DNA of 64,000 nt. It comes from Curtobacterium aurantiacum (GTDB taxonomy: Bacteria > Actinomycetota > Actinomycetes > Actinomycetales > Microbacteriaceae). Of this stretch, positions 42,308 to 52,611 are shown one piece after another. The DNA lies in contig NZ_JAHEWN010000001.1 in assembly GCF_018598555.1 (NCBI RefSeq), forward strand, positions 248,001 to 312,000, read 5' to 3'. A program made the translations under genes and the position numbers. The notes beneath the pieces were generated by a model. It worked only from the letters and a program-made list of their open reading frames with translations. It was not told the origin of the DNA and did no database searches. The number at the start of each line of letters is the position of its first letter. The stretch's first letter is position 1.

Positions 42308-42772
42308 TCATGGGACGTTTCGGACCTCGCGAGCCGCCGCCCACGCTCGAACTTCGAGGAGTGCCTCGCGTCGCCACCGCCAGAGCGGAGCGAACTTCGT
42401 GCCGTCGTCCTCCCGCGCTCGGGTCAGCAGCCAGATCTGCCGTCGGTGTTCGGCCCCGTGATCGTCGCGCCACTCGACGAACGCGTCGTCGAGCACCGTC
42501 GTGATCTCCGCACGTGGTGCCGTCCACGACACGAAGAAGCCCGAGTACCGGAGGCTGTCGTCGGACAGATGCACGGCGACGTACCGGGTCCTGGCCGTCG
42601 CCCAGATCCCACCGGCGATGAAGGCGGCACCGAGGATGAAGACGAACACCCTTGCCGATGCTCCGGGCACGAAGGCCACGCTCGCGAGTGTGACTCCGGT
42701 CCCGATGATCACCGGGCCGAAGACGACGGCGGTCAGAATGCGGTCCAGGCGAGGTGGACGGATCGTGGTCAC
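42308..42772 (-). CDS. Two-helix membrane protein of unknown function
   Basis: A GTG at 42772, overlapping the preceding stop (GTGA), gives 154 residues. Two hydrophobic helices occupy about residues 13-60 (LTAVVFGPVIIGTGVTLASV and VFVFILGAAFIAGGIWAT). A cytoplasmic domain follows with VAVHLSDDSLRYSGFFVSW and FAPLWRWRREALLEV, reminiscent of small bacterial PH-like domains. I do not recognise a function. Confidence 0.6.
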   Translation of the reverse strand: MTTIRPPRLDRILTAVVFGPVIIGTGVTLASVAFVPGASARVFVFILGAAFIAGGIWATARTRYVAVHLSDDSLRYSGFFVSWTAPRAEITTVLDDAFVEWRDDHGAEHRRQIWLLTRAREDDGTKFAPLWRWRREALLEVRAWAAAREVRNVP

Positions 42773-43068
42773 GGCAGGGCGTCCAGGTCGGCGAGGGCGC
42801 GCTCGGCGTCGGCGATCCGGTCGGCCTCGGGGCGGGACCACCACTCGGGGCCGCGTTCGCCCAGTCCGTGCTTGGCCAGGCCGTTCTGGTGGCGCGCTGC
42901 CGCCAGGGCCTCGTCGTCGCCCGCGCGCTTCGCGGTCTTCACGGCGTTGCGCCCGCGCCCCAGGTGGGAGCGGAGTGCGGCGGCGAGTTCCTCGGGCAGG
43001 ACGGGGTCGGTGCGGCGCCAGCGTCGGCCGTCCACGACGAAGAAGTGGTCGTCGGGTTCGGCGGTCAT
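42769..43068 (-). CDS. Small conserved hydrophilic protein
   Basis: This 99-residue protein starts MTAEPDDHFFVVDGRRWRRT. It continues with PVLPEELAAALRSHLGRGRN and ends AKHGLGERGPEWW...LADLDALP. I recognise it as a type common in actinobacteria and sometimes labelled a Tol-related biopolymer transporter, a name with no visible support here. A GTG at 43083 is an alternative start. It is translationally coupled to the membrane gene downstream and divergent from the radical-SAM gene. Confidence 0.65.
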   Translation of the reverse strand: MTAEPDDHFFVVDGRRWRRTDPVLPEELAAALRSHLGRGRNAVKTAKRAGDDEALAAARHQNGLAKHGLGERGPEWWSRPEADRIADAERALADLDALP

Positions 43069-43112
43069 GGTCCGAGTCTGCACCGTCGGTGGTGCCGGGT
43101 AGACAGGAGCCG

Positions 43113-44186
43113 ATGAGCCACGAACGCGTCCGCCCGATGCTCGACGTCCGACGCATCTACGCGGAGCCGACCGCCCTCGAACTGCAGCGCGGGCAGGAGA
43201 TCGTCGGGCGCTGGCCGGACGCCGAGATCGTCCCGGTCGAGTCGCACTGGAACATCCCCGAGGTGCACGGCGACGAACGGAACGTCCAGCGCTGGGTGCG
43301 GATCAAGACCGAGGCGCTCGTGCTCGGCGTGAAGAAGTCGCTGGTGACCCGGCCGAACGGTCGCTCCGCCGACTTCATCGCACCGTCCACCGCGAACGGC
43401 TGCGCGATGGCGTGTGCCTACTGCTACGTGCCGCGGCGCAAGGGCTACAGCAACCCGGTCACGGTGTTCGCGAACATCGACCAGATCACCAAGCACGTGG
43501 CTCGGAACATCGCCAAGCAGGGGCCGAAGACCGAACCGAACCAGTGCGACCCGGAGTCCTGGGTCTACGACATCGGCGAGAACAGCGACTGCTCGGTCGA
43601 CGCGATGATCAGCGACAACGTCCGCGACCTCTGCGACCTGTTCCGGATGACGCCGACGGCCAAGGCCTCGTTCGCCACGAAGTACGTCAACCGCGACCTG
43701 CTCGACTGGGACCCGATGGGCCGGACCCGGATCCGTTTCTCGCTGATGCCGCACGAGACCGCGAAGGTCACCGACATCCGCACCAGCCCGATCGCCGAGC
43801 GGATCGCCGCGGTGAACGACTTCGTCGACGCCGGGTACGAGGTCCACCTGAACTTCTCGCCGGTCATCCTCACGCCGACGTGGGAGTCGGACTGGGCCGA
43901 GCTGCTCCGGCAGGTCGACGACGTGCTGTCCCCGGGCGCCAAGGCGCAGCTCGCGGCCGAGGTGATCTTCCTGACGCACAACCAACCCCTGCACGAGGTC
44001 AACCTCGGATGGCACCCCAAGGCCGAGGACCTGCTGTGGCGTCCGGACCTGCAGGAGCAGAAGGTGTCCCAGAACGGGGCCGTGAACGTGCGCTACCGGT
44101 CCGGCATGAAGGGGCAGCTCGTCGAGCGCTTCCGCGAACTCGTGGCCGAGCACCTGCCGTCCTGCCGGATCCGGTACGCCTTCTGA
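43113..44186 (+). CDS. Spore-photoproduct-lyase-family radical SAM protein
   Basis: The 357-residue protein has the radical-SAM iron-sulfur motif as CAMACAYCYVPRRKGY (C-x3-C-x2-C). Family-type runs RIRFSLMPHETAKVTDIRTS and GYEVHLNFSPVILT are also present. These features match SPL-family proteins that occur in non-sporulating actinobacteria. True spore photoproduct lyase repairs thymine dimers in spores, so the role here is unproven; DNA repair is only a family-based guess. The start at 43113 has AGGAG upstream. Confidence 0.82.
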   Translation: MSHERVRPMLDVRRIYAEPTALELQRGQEIVGRWPDAEIVPVESHWNIPEVHGDERNVQRWVRIKTEALVLGVKKSLVTRPNGRSADFIAPSTANGCAMACAYCYVPRRKGYSNPVTVFANIDQITKHVARNIAKQGPKTEPNQCDPESWVYDIGENSDCSVDAMISDNVRDLCDLFRMTPTAKASFATKYVNRDLLDWDPMGRTRIRFSLMPHETAKVTDIRTSPIAERIAAVNDFVDAGYEVHLNFSPVILTPTWESDWAELLRQVDDVLSPGAKAQLAAEVIFLTHNQPLHEVNLGWHPKAEDLLWRPDLQEQKVSQNGAVNVRYRSGMKGQLVERFRELVAEHLPSCRIRYAF

Positions 44187-44200
44187 CCGGCCCCGACCGA

Positions 44201-45301
44201 TCAGGGGATGAGGCGGTCGGTCCGGTACCGGGCGAACAGGTCCGCGAAGGCCTGCTCGGTCCGGCGGAACGCCGTGAACCCGGCCTCACGGCTCTTGCCC
44301 ATGTCTGTGACGACCTCCATCGCACGACCGAGGTCGGCATCGGTGTGCCACCACGAGACGAGCCGGGTGATGTCGGCCTCGGCGAGACCGTGGCGCTCGG
44401 CGATGCCGGCCCACTCGGACTCGTACGGCGCCATCTGCTCCTCGAGCGGTCGCGGAGCGTCCTGGTAGCCCACGACGCGCGCGGGGTCGACACCGAGGTG
44501 CGCGGCCAGGCGCGGCCACATCCAGCGCCAGCGGAAGACGTCACCGTTGACGATGTTGAACGGCTCGTCTGCACCCTCGGGTGACGTCGATGCCCACACC
44601 ATGTGCTCGGCGAGGATGCCGGCGTCGGTCATGTCGGTCAGGCCGTTCCACTGGGCCTCGCTGCCCGGGAACACGAAGTCCAGGTCGAGTTCCTTCGCCA
44701 GCGTGGCCTGCACGGCGAGTGTGAGGCCCATGTTCATGGCGTTGCCGACCGCGTGCCCGATCACCGTGTGCGAGCGGTGCACGGACCAGGTGAACCCCTG
44801 GCGTTCGGCGGCTGCGAAGAGCTCGTCCTCTTGCGCGTAGTAGAAGTTCGGGGTGTCGAGGCGCGGTTCCTCTTCGTGGAAGGGGGTGTCGGGCATCTCG
44901 CCGGCGGCGTACGCCTCGAACGGGCCGAGGTAGTGCTTCAGGCCGGTGACCAGGGCGACGTGCTCGAGCGGAGCGTGCGACAGTGCCACGAGCAGGTCGC
45001 GGACCATGCCGCCGTTCACGCGGATGTTCTCCGCCTCGGTGTCCTGCCGCTGCCAGGCGGTGAAGAAGACGTGGGTCGGGTGTTCGTCGGCGAGTGCGGC
45101 CGCCAGGCTCTCGGGGTCGCGCAGGTCGGCTGCGACGGTCCTGACACCCTGTTCAGCGAGCGGTCGGCGGGAGAGCGCCGTCACGTCCCAGCCCAGATCG
45201 AGCAGGTGGCGCACCAGGGCGGAACCGGTGATGCCACTGGCTCCGACGACCAGGGCTTCGCGGCGGGCAGGGGTCGGTTCGGTCGATCCGGTTGCAGTCA
45301 T
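44201..45301 (-). CDS. NAD(P)-dependent SDR, PRISE-like epimerase/reductase
   Basis: The 366-residue protein opens with EALVVGASGITGSALVRHLL, an extended-SDR nucleotide fold. The motifs VTGLKHYLGPFEAY and NFYYAQED correspond to the Lys/Tyr catalytic arrangement of progesterone-5-beta-reductase/iridoid-synthase-like (PRISE) enzymes, which reduce enones. The physiological substrate is unknown. The start is either 45301 (used) or the ATG at 45313. Confidence 0.8.
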   Translation of the reverse strand: MTATGSTEPTPARREALVVGASGITGSALVRHLLDLGWDVTALSRRPLAEQGVRTVAADLRDPESLAAALADEHPTHVFFTAWQRQDTEAENIRVNGGMVRDLLVALSHAPLEHVALVTGLKHYLGPFEAYAAGEMPDTPFHEEEPRLDTPNFYYAQEDELFAAAERQGFTWSVHRSHTVIGHAVGNAMNMGLTLAVQATLAKELDLDFVFPGSEAQWNGLTDMTDAGILAEHMVWASTSPEGADEPFNIVNGDVFRWRWMWPRLAAHLGVDPARVVGYQDAPRPLEEQMAPYESEWAGIAERHGLAEADITRLVSWWHTDADLGRAMEVVTDMGKSREAGFTAFRRTEQAFADLFARYRTDRLIP

Positions 45302-45338
45302 CCCTCGATGCAACCCACGTTGGGCGACACGTGTTCCC

Positions 45339-45737
45339 TCAACGCGGACGGCGGATGCGGATCGGGCCCTTCGCGGTGGACGGGTCGACGACGGAACCGC
45401 CCTGGGTGATCTCGACCTCGCCCCGGGCGACCATCCGTCGTGCCGCCCGCCGAGCCGGCTCCATCAGCGGCCGCCAGTCGTCCGGGTCGAGCGAGCGTGC
45501 GACCTCGGACGGGCAGATGCTCGAGGTCCGTGCCCGGGCCGCGAGCAGTTCGTCGATGCGCTGCTCGAGGGCACGATCGGTGTCGTCGAGACCGTGCCGA
45601 CGGCAGGCTCCCGAGCACCACTTCGTCTCCGGCGCCGCGGAGGACGGCATCCGACGACCGCACGAGGCACACGTCCGTTCGGCGTGTGCCGCCCCCGATG
45701 CCGAGGCATCGGCTTCCGTCCTGATCGCCCGTCCCAT
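45339..45737 (-). CDS. DUF2256/DUF3253-type zinc-knuckle and winged-helix protein
   Basis: This 132-residue protein has an N-terminal four-cysteine knuckle CASCGRRMP...KWCSGACRRH. A C-terminal DUF3253-like segment follows: SSICPSEVARSLDPDDWRPL and ARGEVEITQGGSVVDPSTAK, ending GPIRIRRPR. GAGGATGGGG precedes the ATG at 45737. DUF3253 is a short winged-helix-like domain of unknown role, often fused to or next to DUF2256. No function can be assigned. Confidence 0.72.
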   Translation of the reverse strand: MGRAIRTEADASASGAAHAERTCASCGRRMPSSAAPETKWCSGACRRHGLDDTDRALEQRIDELLAARARTSSICPSEVARSLDPDDWRPLMEPARRAARRMVARGEVEITQGGSVVDPSTAKGPIRIRRPR

Positions 45738-45818
45738 GGCCCCATCCTCGTCCTGCTCGGCAGGGCCGTACACAGCGACCACGCACACAGTCCAGGTGCG
45801 CCTGGCAGCATCGGAGCG

Positions 45819-47159
45819 GTGAACCCCGACACCGCGCCCGCCCGACCGTCCGAACCGGCCTGGGTGGAGCACGTGATGTGGTGGCACGTCTACCCGCTCG
45901 GCTTCGTCGGCGCCGAGGTCCGCCCCGCGTCACCGGTGGGGGAGCGTCCGCTCGAGCACCGCCTCGACCGCCTGACCGGGTGGCTCGACCACGTCGTCGA
46001 CCTCGGTCTGAACGGCCTGCTGCTCGGTCCGGTGTTCGCGGCCTCGACGCACGGCTACGACACCGTGGACCACTTCCGCATCGACCCCCGGCTCGGTGAC
46101 GACAGCGACTTCGACGCCCTCGTGGCCGCGGCGCACGAGCGGGGCGTGCGGGTGCTGCTCGACGGCGTCTTCAACCACGTGGGGCGTGAGCATCCTGCCT
46201 TCCGGGCCTTGGCCGAGCAGGGGCCGGAGGCGCCGACCGCCGACCTGTTCGCGATCGACTGGTCCGGGTGGCAGCCGGGGCAGCCCGTGCCCGTCGGACT
46301 GTTCGAGGGCCACGACATCCTCGTCGCACTGGACCACGGAAACCGCGCGACCGATGACCTCGTCGTCGAGGTGATGACGCACTGGCTGGCGCGCGGGGTC
46401 GACGGATGGCGGCTCGACGCGGCCTACGCGGTGCCGCCGGCGTTCTGGGCGCGGGTGCTGCCGCGTGTGCGGGAGCGGTTCCCGGACGCCTGGTTCAGCG
46501 GCGAGGTGATCCACGGGGACGCAGCGGTGATCGCGCAGGAGTCGACGATGGACTCGCTGACGCAGTACGAGCTCTGGCAGGGGATCTGGCACGGCATCGC
46601 GGATCGCAACGGTCACGAACTCGCGCACGCGATCGAGCGGCACGACGCCCTGCTCGCCACCTTCGCTCCGACCACCTTCGTCGGCAACCACGACGTCACC
46701 CGCATCGCCAGTGCTGTGGGGGAGCGGTTCGCTGGGCACGCCGCCGCCGTGCTCTTCACCGTGGCGGGGACCCCCGTGGTCTACGCCGGTGACGAGTACG
46801 GCTGGACCGCGGTGAAGGAGGAACGCGAGGGCGGCGACGACGCGGTCCGACCGGAGTTCCCGGCCGAGGCGCCGGAGCCGACCGCCCTGACCCACGCGTA
46901 CGAGGCCCTCATCGCCCTGCGCCGCCGGAACCCGTGGCTGCACCGGGCGCACACCGACGTCGTGCACCTGACCAACACCGCCGTGGTGCTGCGGACCGCG
47001 ACGGCGGACGCCGCCGTGGTGACCGCCCTGAACCTGTCGGACGACCCCGTCGAGGTGCCCGTGGCCGACGCGACGCAGGTCGAGGCGGGCGGCGCCGATC
47101 TCGGGGACGGGACCCTGCGCCTCCCGGCCGGGGGTTGGGCCGTCCTGTCCCGATCGTGA
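45819..47159 (+). CDS. Alpha-amylase-family glycoside hydrolase (GH13)
   Basis: A GTG at 45819 with GGAG upstream gives 446 residues, short for the family. GH13 regions are VRVLLDGVFNHVG, the nucleophile aspartate in GVDGWRLDAAYA, the acid/base glutamate in AWFSGEVIHGD, and FVGNHDVTRI. There is no signal peptide, so it is cytoplasmic, probably acting on maltodextrin-like or trehalose-type glucosides. A small C-terminal beta-domain ends at a terminator shared with gguB. Confidence 0.88.
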   Translation: MNPDTAPARPSEPAWVEHVMWWHVYPLGFVGAEVRPASPVGERPLEHRLDRLTGWLDHVVDLGLNGLLLGPVFAASTHGYDTVDHFRIDPRLGDDSDFDALVAAAHERGVRVLLDGVFNHVGREHPAFRALAEQGPEAPTADLFAIDWSGWQPGQPVPVGLFEGHDILVALDHGNRATDDLVVEVMTHWLARGVDGWRLDAAYAVPPAFWARVLPRVRERFPDAWFSGEVIHGDAAVIAQESTMDSLTQYELWQGIWHGIADRNGHELAHAIERHDALLATFAPTTFVGNHDVTRIASAVGERFAGHAAAVLFTVAGTPVVYAGDEYGWTAVKEEREGGDDAVRPEFPAEAPEPTALTHAYEALIALRRRNPWLHRAHTDVVHLTNTAVVLRTATADAAVVTALNLSDDPVEVPVADATQVEAGGADLGDGTLRLPAGGWAVLSRS

Positions 47160-47204
47160 GCAGAAACGGTCGGGTCCCCATCGAGGACCCGACCGATTCT
47201 GCTC
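47158..47204. terminator. Bidirectional hairpin between GH13 and gguB
   Basis: Arms of 20 bp (47158-47177, starting GAGCAGAAACGGTCGGG, and 47185-47204) have one A:A mismatch and a CCATCGA loop. The left arm overlaps the GH13 stop codon. The genes converge here. Confidence 0.78.
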
Positions 47205-47228
47205 GCCAAGCGAACAAGCGCGAACGCG

Positions 47229-48396
47229 CTACTTGCGCGCGGACGCCGCCCGGCGCTTGTTGAACACGTCGAACGCGACGGCGGCGAGCAGCACCAGGCC
47301 CTTGATGAGGGACTGGAACTCGGTGCCGACACCGAGGATCGACATGCCGTTGTTCAGGATGCCGATGATGAGACCACCGATGATGGCTCCCGGCACGGTG
47401 CCGATGCCACCGGTGACGGCCGCGCCACCGATGAACACCGCGGCGATGGCGTCGAGCTCGAAGCCGTTGCCCGCACTCGGCGAGGCGAGGTTGAGCTGGC
47501 CGGTGAAGACCACGCCGGCCAGGGCCGAGATGACACCCATGTTGACGAACAGCAGGAACGTGACCCGCTTCGTCTTCACACCGGACAGCTGCGCGGCGAG
47601 GGCGTTGCCACCGATCGCGTAGATGTGGCGGCCGAAGACGGCGCTCCGCATGATCAGCGAGTACACGACCACGAGCACACCGAGGATGACGAGCACGATC
47701 GGGGTGCCGTTGTAGCTGGCCAGCAGCAGCGCGATGTACATCACGAGCGCGACACCGAAGACGAGCTTCACGATGAACCACAGGAACGGCTCGGCCTCGA
47801 GCTGGTACTTGCGACGGGTGGCGCGCCCACGGAACGCGACGACGACCATGACGGCGGCCGCGGCGACGCCGAGGATCATCGTGAGGGGCTCGTAGCCGCT
47901 CGTGCCGAAGGCCGGCAGGAAGCCGGATCCGAGCGAGCGGAAGCCCGACGGGAACGGCGAGATCTGCTGGTTCTGCAGGGCGATCTGGGCGGCACCACGG
48001 AAGGCGAGCATGCCCGCCAGGGTCACGATGAACGCCGGGATCCCGAAGTAGGCGATCCAGAAGCCCTGCCAGGCGCCGACCAGGGCGCCGATGACGAGGC
48101 AGAGGACCACGGCGACGGGCCAGGGGAGGCCCCACTGCGTGATCATCACACCGGCCATGGCACCGGTGAAGGCGACGACCGACCCGACGGACAGGTCGAT
48201 GTGCCCGGCGATGATGACCATCACCATGCCGATCGCGAGGATGAGGATGTAGCTGTTCTGGACGATCAGGTTCGAGACGTTGATCGGGGCCAGCGTGATG
48301 CCGTTCGTCGTCACCTGGAAGAAGATGACGATGACGATCAGCGCGATGAACAGGCCGATCTGTCGGAGCTGCCCGGTGAGGTAGCCGGCGGCGGAC

Positions 48397-48410
<14 letters not shown>
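47229..48410 (-). CDS. gguB: Multiple-monosaccharide ABC transporter permease
   Basis: This 393-residue CUT2-type permease has about ten helices. The phrases [40 protein letters not shown] and [20 protein letters not shown] are characteristic of the GguB/XylH group. With GguA and ChvE it imports L-arabinose, D-xylose, D-galactose or D-glucose in known systems. It overlaps the ATPase gene by 14 bp. Confidence 0.92.
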
Positions 48411-49947
<1,537 letters not shown>

Positions 49948-49993
49948 GTCGACCGCCTTCCGTAGTGCGCGCTCGCGGCGCGCAGGTGGAGAC

Positions 49994-50035
49994 GGACTGG
50001 AGGCGCGGGGCGGGGTCGACCCGCGCCTCCGGTCC
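49994..50035. repeat. Family-1 palindrome between chvE and gguA
   Basis: Arms 49994-50009 (GGACTGGAGGCGCGGG) and 50020-50035 pair except for one position, around a 10-nt loop. It lies inside the chvE-gguA-gguB operon, just after chvE. It may reduce expression of the ATPase and permease relative to the abundant binding protein. Confidence 0.65.
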
Positions 50036-50052
50036 GACAGATGGGTTGCGAC

Positions 50053-51183
50053 CTACTTCAGGTCGGCGTCGGTGTAGTAGCCCGAGTCGATGAGGACCTT
50101 CTGGTAGTTGTCCTTCGTGACGACCGTGGGCTGGAAGAGGAACGTCGGGACGACCTTGACCTTGTTGTCGTAGGTCTTCGTGTCGTTCACCTCCGGCTCC
50201 TTGCCGGCGAGCAGGTCCTCGGCCATCGACGCCGACTTCTCGGCGAGCTGGCGGGTGTCCTTGTAGATGGTCGAGTACTGCTGGCCCTCGACGATCGACT
50301 TCACGCTGGCGGCCTCGGCGTCCTGACCGGTGATGATCGGCAGGGGGCGGCTGTCGGTGCCGTAGCCGGCGCCCTGCAGCGCGGAGATGATGCCGATCGA
50401 CATGCCGTCGTACGGCGAGAGGACGCCGTCGAGCTTCGTGCCGCCGGAGTACGACTTCGCGACGAGGTTCTGCATGCGGGACTTGGCGGTCGCCGGGTCC
50501 CACTGCTGCGTGGCGGCCTGCGTGAAGCCGTCCTGGCCGGAGCCGATGGTGATGGTGCCGTCCTCGATGTACGGCTTGAGGGTCTTCATCGCGCCGTTGA
50601 AGAAGAACGTGGCGTTGTTGTCGTCGGGCGAGCCGGCGAACACCTCGATGTTGAACGGACCCTTCTCGTCCGTCTCCTTGCCGTCCTCGTCGAGCACGCC
50701 GAGGCCGGTGAGCAGGCTGTTCGCCTGGTCGACGCCGACCTTCTCGTTGTCGAACGACACGTAGTAGTCGACGTTCTTGTTGCCGGTGAGCAGGCGGTCG
50801 TAGGAGATCACCTTGATGCCGGCCTTGGCGGCGGCGTCGAGCTGGTCGGACAGCGAACCGCCGTCGATCGACGCGACGATCAGGACCTTCGCGCCCTTGG
50901 TGATCATGTTGCTGACCTGCTGGACCTGCTGCGGGATCTTGTTGTCCGCGTACTCGAGGTCGACCTTGTAGCCGGCCTTCTCGAGGTCGCTCTTGACGGC
51001 GTCGCCGTCCTTGATCCACCGCTCGGAGACCTTGGTGGGCATCGCGACGCCGACCAGGGCGCCCTTGTTCGAGTCGCCGCTGTCGCCGCCCTCGGTGGAT
51101 GCACGGCCGCCGGCCGAGCAGGCTGCCAGCGAGATCGCGATGCCGACGGCTGCGACGCCCGCGATGATCCTGCGCTTCATCAT
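50053..51183 (-). CDS. chvE: Multiple-monosaccharide-binding lipoprotein
   Basis: The 376-residue CUT2 binding protein has a lipobox SLAAC (Cys22). ChvE-type sequence is clear: VGVAMPTKVSERWIKDGDAV, VLIVASIDGGSLSDQLDAAA, SYDRLLTG and PIITGQDAEAASVKSI. It binds aldoses, including L-arabinose in homologues. The ATG at 51183 has AGAGG 7 nt upstream. Its promoter carries a TGTGAGCGCTCACA operator and it is divergent from a LacI gene, so arabinose-linked control is likely. Confidence 0.93.
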   Translation of the reverse strand: MMKRRIIAGVAAVGIAISLAACSAGGRASTEGGDSGDSNKGALVGVAMPTKVSERWIKDGDAVKSDLEKAGYKVDLEYADNKIPQQVQQVSNMITKGAKVLIVASIDGGSLSDQLDAAAKAGIKVISYDRLLTGNKNVDYYVSFDNEKVGVDQANSLLTGLGVLDEDGKETDEKGPFNIEVFAGSPDDNNATFFFNGAMKTLKPYIEDGTITIGSGQDGFTQAATQQWDPATAKSRMQNLVAKSYSGGTKLDGVLSPYDGMSIGIISALQGAGYGTDSRPLPIITGQDAEAASVKSIVEGQQYSTIYKDTRQLAEKSASMAEDLLAGKEPEVNDTKTYDNKVKVVPTFLFQPTVVTKDNYQKVLIDSGYYTDADLK

Positions 51184-51259
51184 CGAAGTACCTCTGTTCC
51201 TTCGCGTCGTCCTCGACGCCTCGGGTGCCGGGGCTGCTGTGCCCCGTGGGATGCGCTCG

Positions 51260-51301
51260 TGTGAGCGCTCACATCTTGTGGGTTCCGTGACGGGGTGTCA
51301 A
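51260..51301 (-). promoter_or_regulatory. chvE promoter with symmetric lac-like operator
   Basis: On the minus strand a consensus -35 TTGACA (51296-51301) and a -10 CAAGAT (51273-51278) are 17 bp apart. TGTGAGCGCTCACA (51260-51273) starts at the -10 edge and covers the initiation region. This is the best-formed promoter in the window. Confidence 0.78.
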
Positions 51302-51362
51302 CTCAACACCGCCGTTTCGTGATCTTGCCGCGGTGCCCGGACCGAGCGGTACGGTTGGCGAC

Positions 51363-52412
51363 GTGAGCACCACGACCGCCCCCGAGGGCAAGGGCGGCAA
51401 GCGCCGGAAGGCCCCGACGATCTTCGACGTCGCCGAACGCGCCGGCGTGTCCCACCAGACCGTCTCGCGCGTGATCAACGGCGACCCGACGGTCCGTGAG
51501 CAGTACCGGACGCAGGTCACCGACGCCGTCACCGCGCTCGGGTACCGGCCCCGCGCGGCCGCCCGGGCGCTCGCCGGGGGACGGAGCAAGGCGCTCGGCA
51601 TCATCACCGCCGGCGACGCGCTGTACGGCCCGTCGAGCACCTCGATCGGCTTCGAACGGGCCGCCCGTTCGGCCGGGTACCACGTGCTGCTGTCGACCCT
51701 GCCCGAGGAACCGCGGCCGTCCGACCTGTCCGGTGCGCTCACCACACTGCTGGCGCAGGACGTCGCCGCGATCGTCCTGGTCGCCGCCGACAACCGGGTG
51801 CTCGACGCCCTCGCATCCCTCACCGTGCCGGTCACGGTCCCCGTCGTGGTGTCGAACGCGGTGCAGCGCGACGCCGTCCGGACCCCGGTCGCGCCGAGCG
51901 TCGCCGCCGTCGCGATCGACCAGGCTGCCGGCACCTCGCTCGTCATGCAGCACCTGTTCGACCGCGGGCACCGCCGGATCGTGCACATCGCCGGGCCGCA
52001 CGTGTCCCAGGAGTCCGAGGTGCGCCGGGCGACGTACCTGCGGATCATGCAGGACGCCGGGCTCGAACCGGTCGTGCTCGAGGGCGACTGGACCCCGGCG
52101 AGCGGCTTCGCGGCTGCGCGGCACATCGACGTGACGACGGTGGACGCGGTCTTCGCGGGCAACGACCAGATGGCCCTCGGGGTCCTGCACGCCTTCGCCG
52201 ACGAGGGACTGCGGGTTCCCGACGACATCGCGGTCGTGGGGTTCGACGACGTCCCCGAGGCCGCACACTTCACGCCGCCGCTGACCACCGTGCGGCAGGA
52301 CTTCCGGGCGATGGGGGAGCGGGTGCTCGACACCGTGCGGGCCCTGGTCGAGGGGGAGCCCCGCGACGAGACGCTGCTCGCGCCCGAGCTGGTGGTGCGG
52401 CGCAGCACGTAG
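51363..52412 (+). CDS. LacI-family regulator, candidate L-arabinose regulon repressor
   Basis: From the GTG at 51363 the protein has 349 residues. A -10-like TACGGT (51350-51355) lies 7 nt before it, suggesting a leaderless message. The HTH reads IFDVAERAGVSHQTVSRVIN, keeping the Gln and Arg that E. coli LacI uses to read TGTGAGC, with His in place of Tyr17. The hinge is ARALAGGRSK and the sensor domain ends VVGFDDVPEAAHFTPPLTTV. It is divergent from chvE and probably binds the GTGAGCGCTCAC sites there and elsewhere. The inducer is likely L-arabinose or a derivative. Confidence 0.9.
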   Translation: MSTTTAPEGKGGKRRKAPTIFDVAERAGVSHQTVSRVINGDPTVREQYRTQVTDAVTALGYRPRAAARALAGGRSKALGIITAGDALYGPSSTSIGFERAARSAGYHVLLSTLPEEPRPSDLSGALTTLLAQDVAAIVLVAADNRVLDALASLTVPVTVPVVVSNAVQRDAVRTPVAPSVAAVAIDQAAGTSLVMQHLFDRGHRRIVHIAGPHVSQESEVRRATYLRIMQDAGLEPVVLEGDWTPASGFAAARHIDVTTVDAVFAGNDQMALGVLHAFADEGLRVPDDIAVVGFDDVPEAAHFTPPLTTVRQDFRAMGERVLDTVRALVEGEPRDETLLAPELVVRRST

Positions 52413-52418
52413 GCGGCC

Positions 52419-52562
52419 ACGGTGCGGTGTTGTCCGGGTTGTGCGGGGTTCTTCCGTGCGCGGGGCCGCGGCGCACGGTGCGGTGTTGTACGGCCGGTGC
52501 GAGGTTGATCGCGCGGTGCGGCGCTACAGTCCCGCACCGAGCGGGCTACCCCGCACCGGCCG
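52419..52562. repeat. Nested inverted repeats and a 20-bp direct repeat between convergent genes
   Basis: CACGGTGCGGTGTTGTCCGG (52419-52438) recurs with one change at 52474-52493. From there, CGGCCGGTGCG (52491-52501) pairs with 52552-52562. Inside it, CGGTGCGG (52514-52521) pairs with 52532-52539. The region lies between the ends of the LacI gene and a permease gene. It may terminate both, but its repeat make-up is unusual. Confidence 0.5.
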
Positions 52563-52611
52563 GGCAACTGCGCACGGTGCGACGGCGCACGACCCCGAGC
52601 TGACCCGACCG

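Noticed and set aside
42769..43068. Tol-type biopolymer transporter
   Set aside because: The 99-residue protein is hydrophilic with no membrane helix or TolB/TolR-like motif, so that name is unsupported.
43113..44186. Bona fide spore photoproduct lyase with a nearby sporulation locus
   Set aside because: No sporulation genes are present and the organism looks like a non-spore-forming actinobacterium. Only family membership can be claimed.
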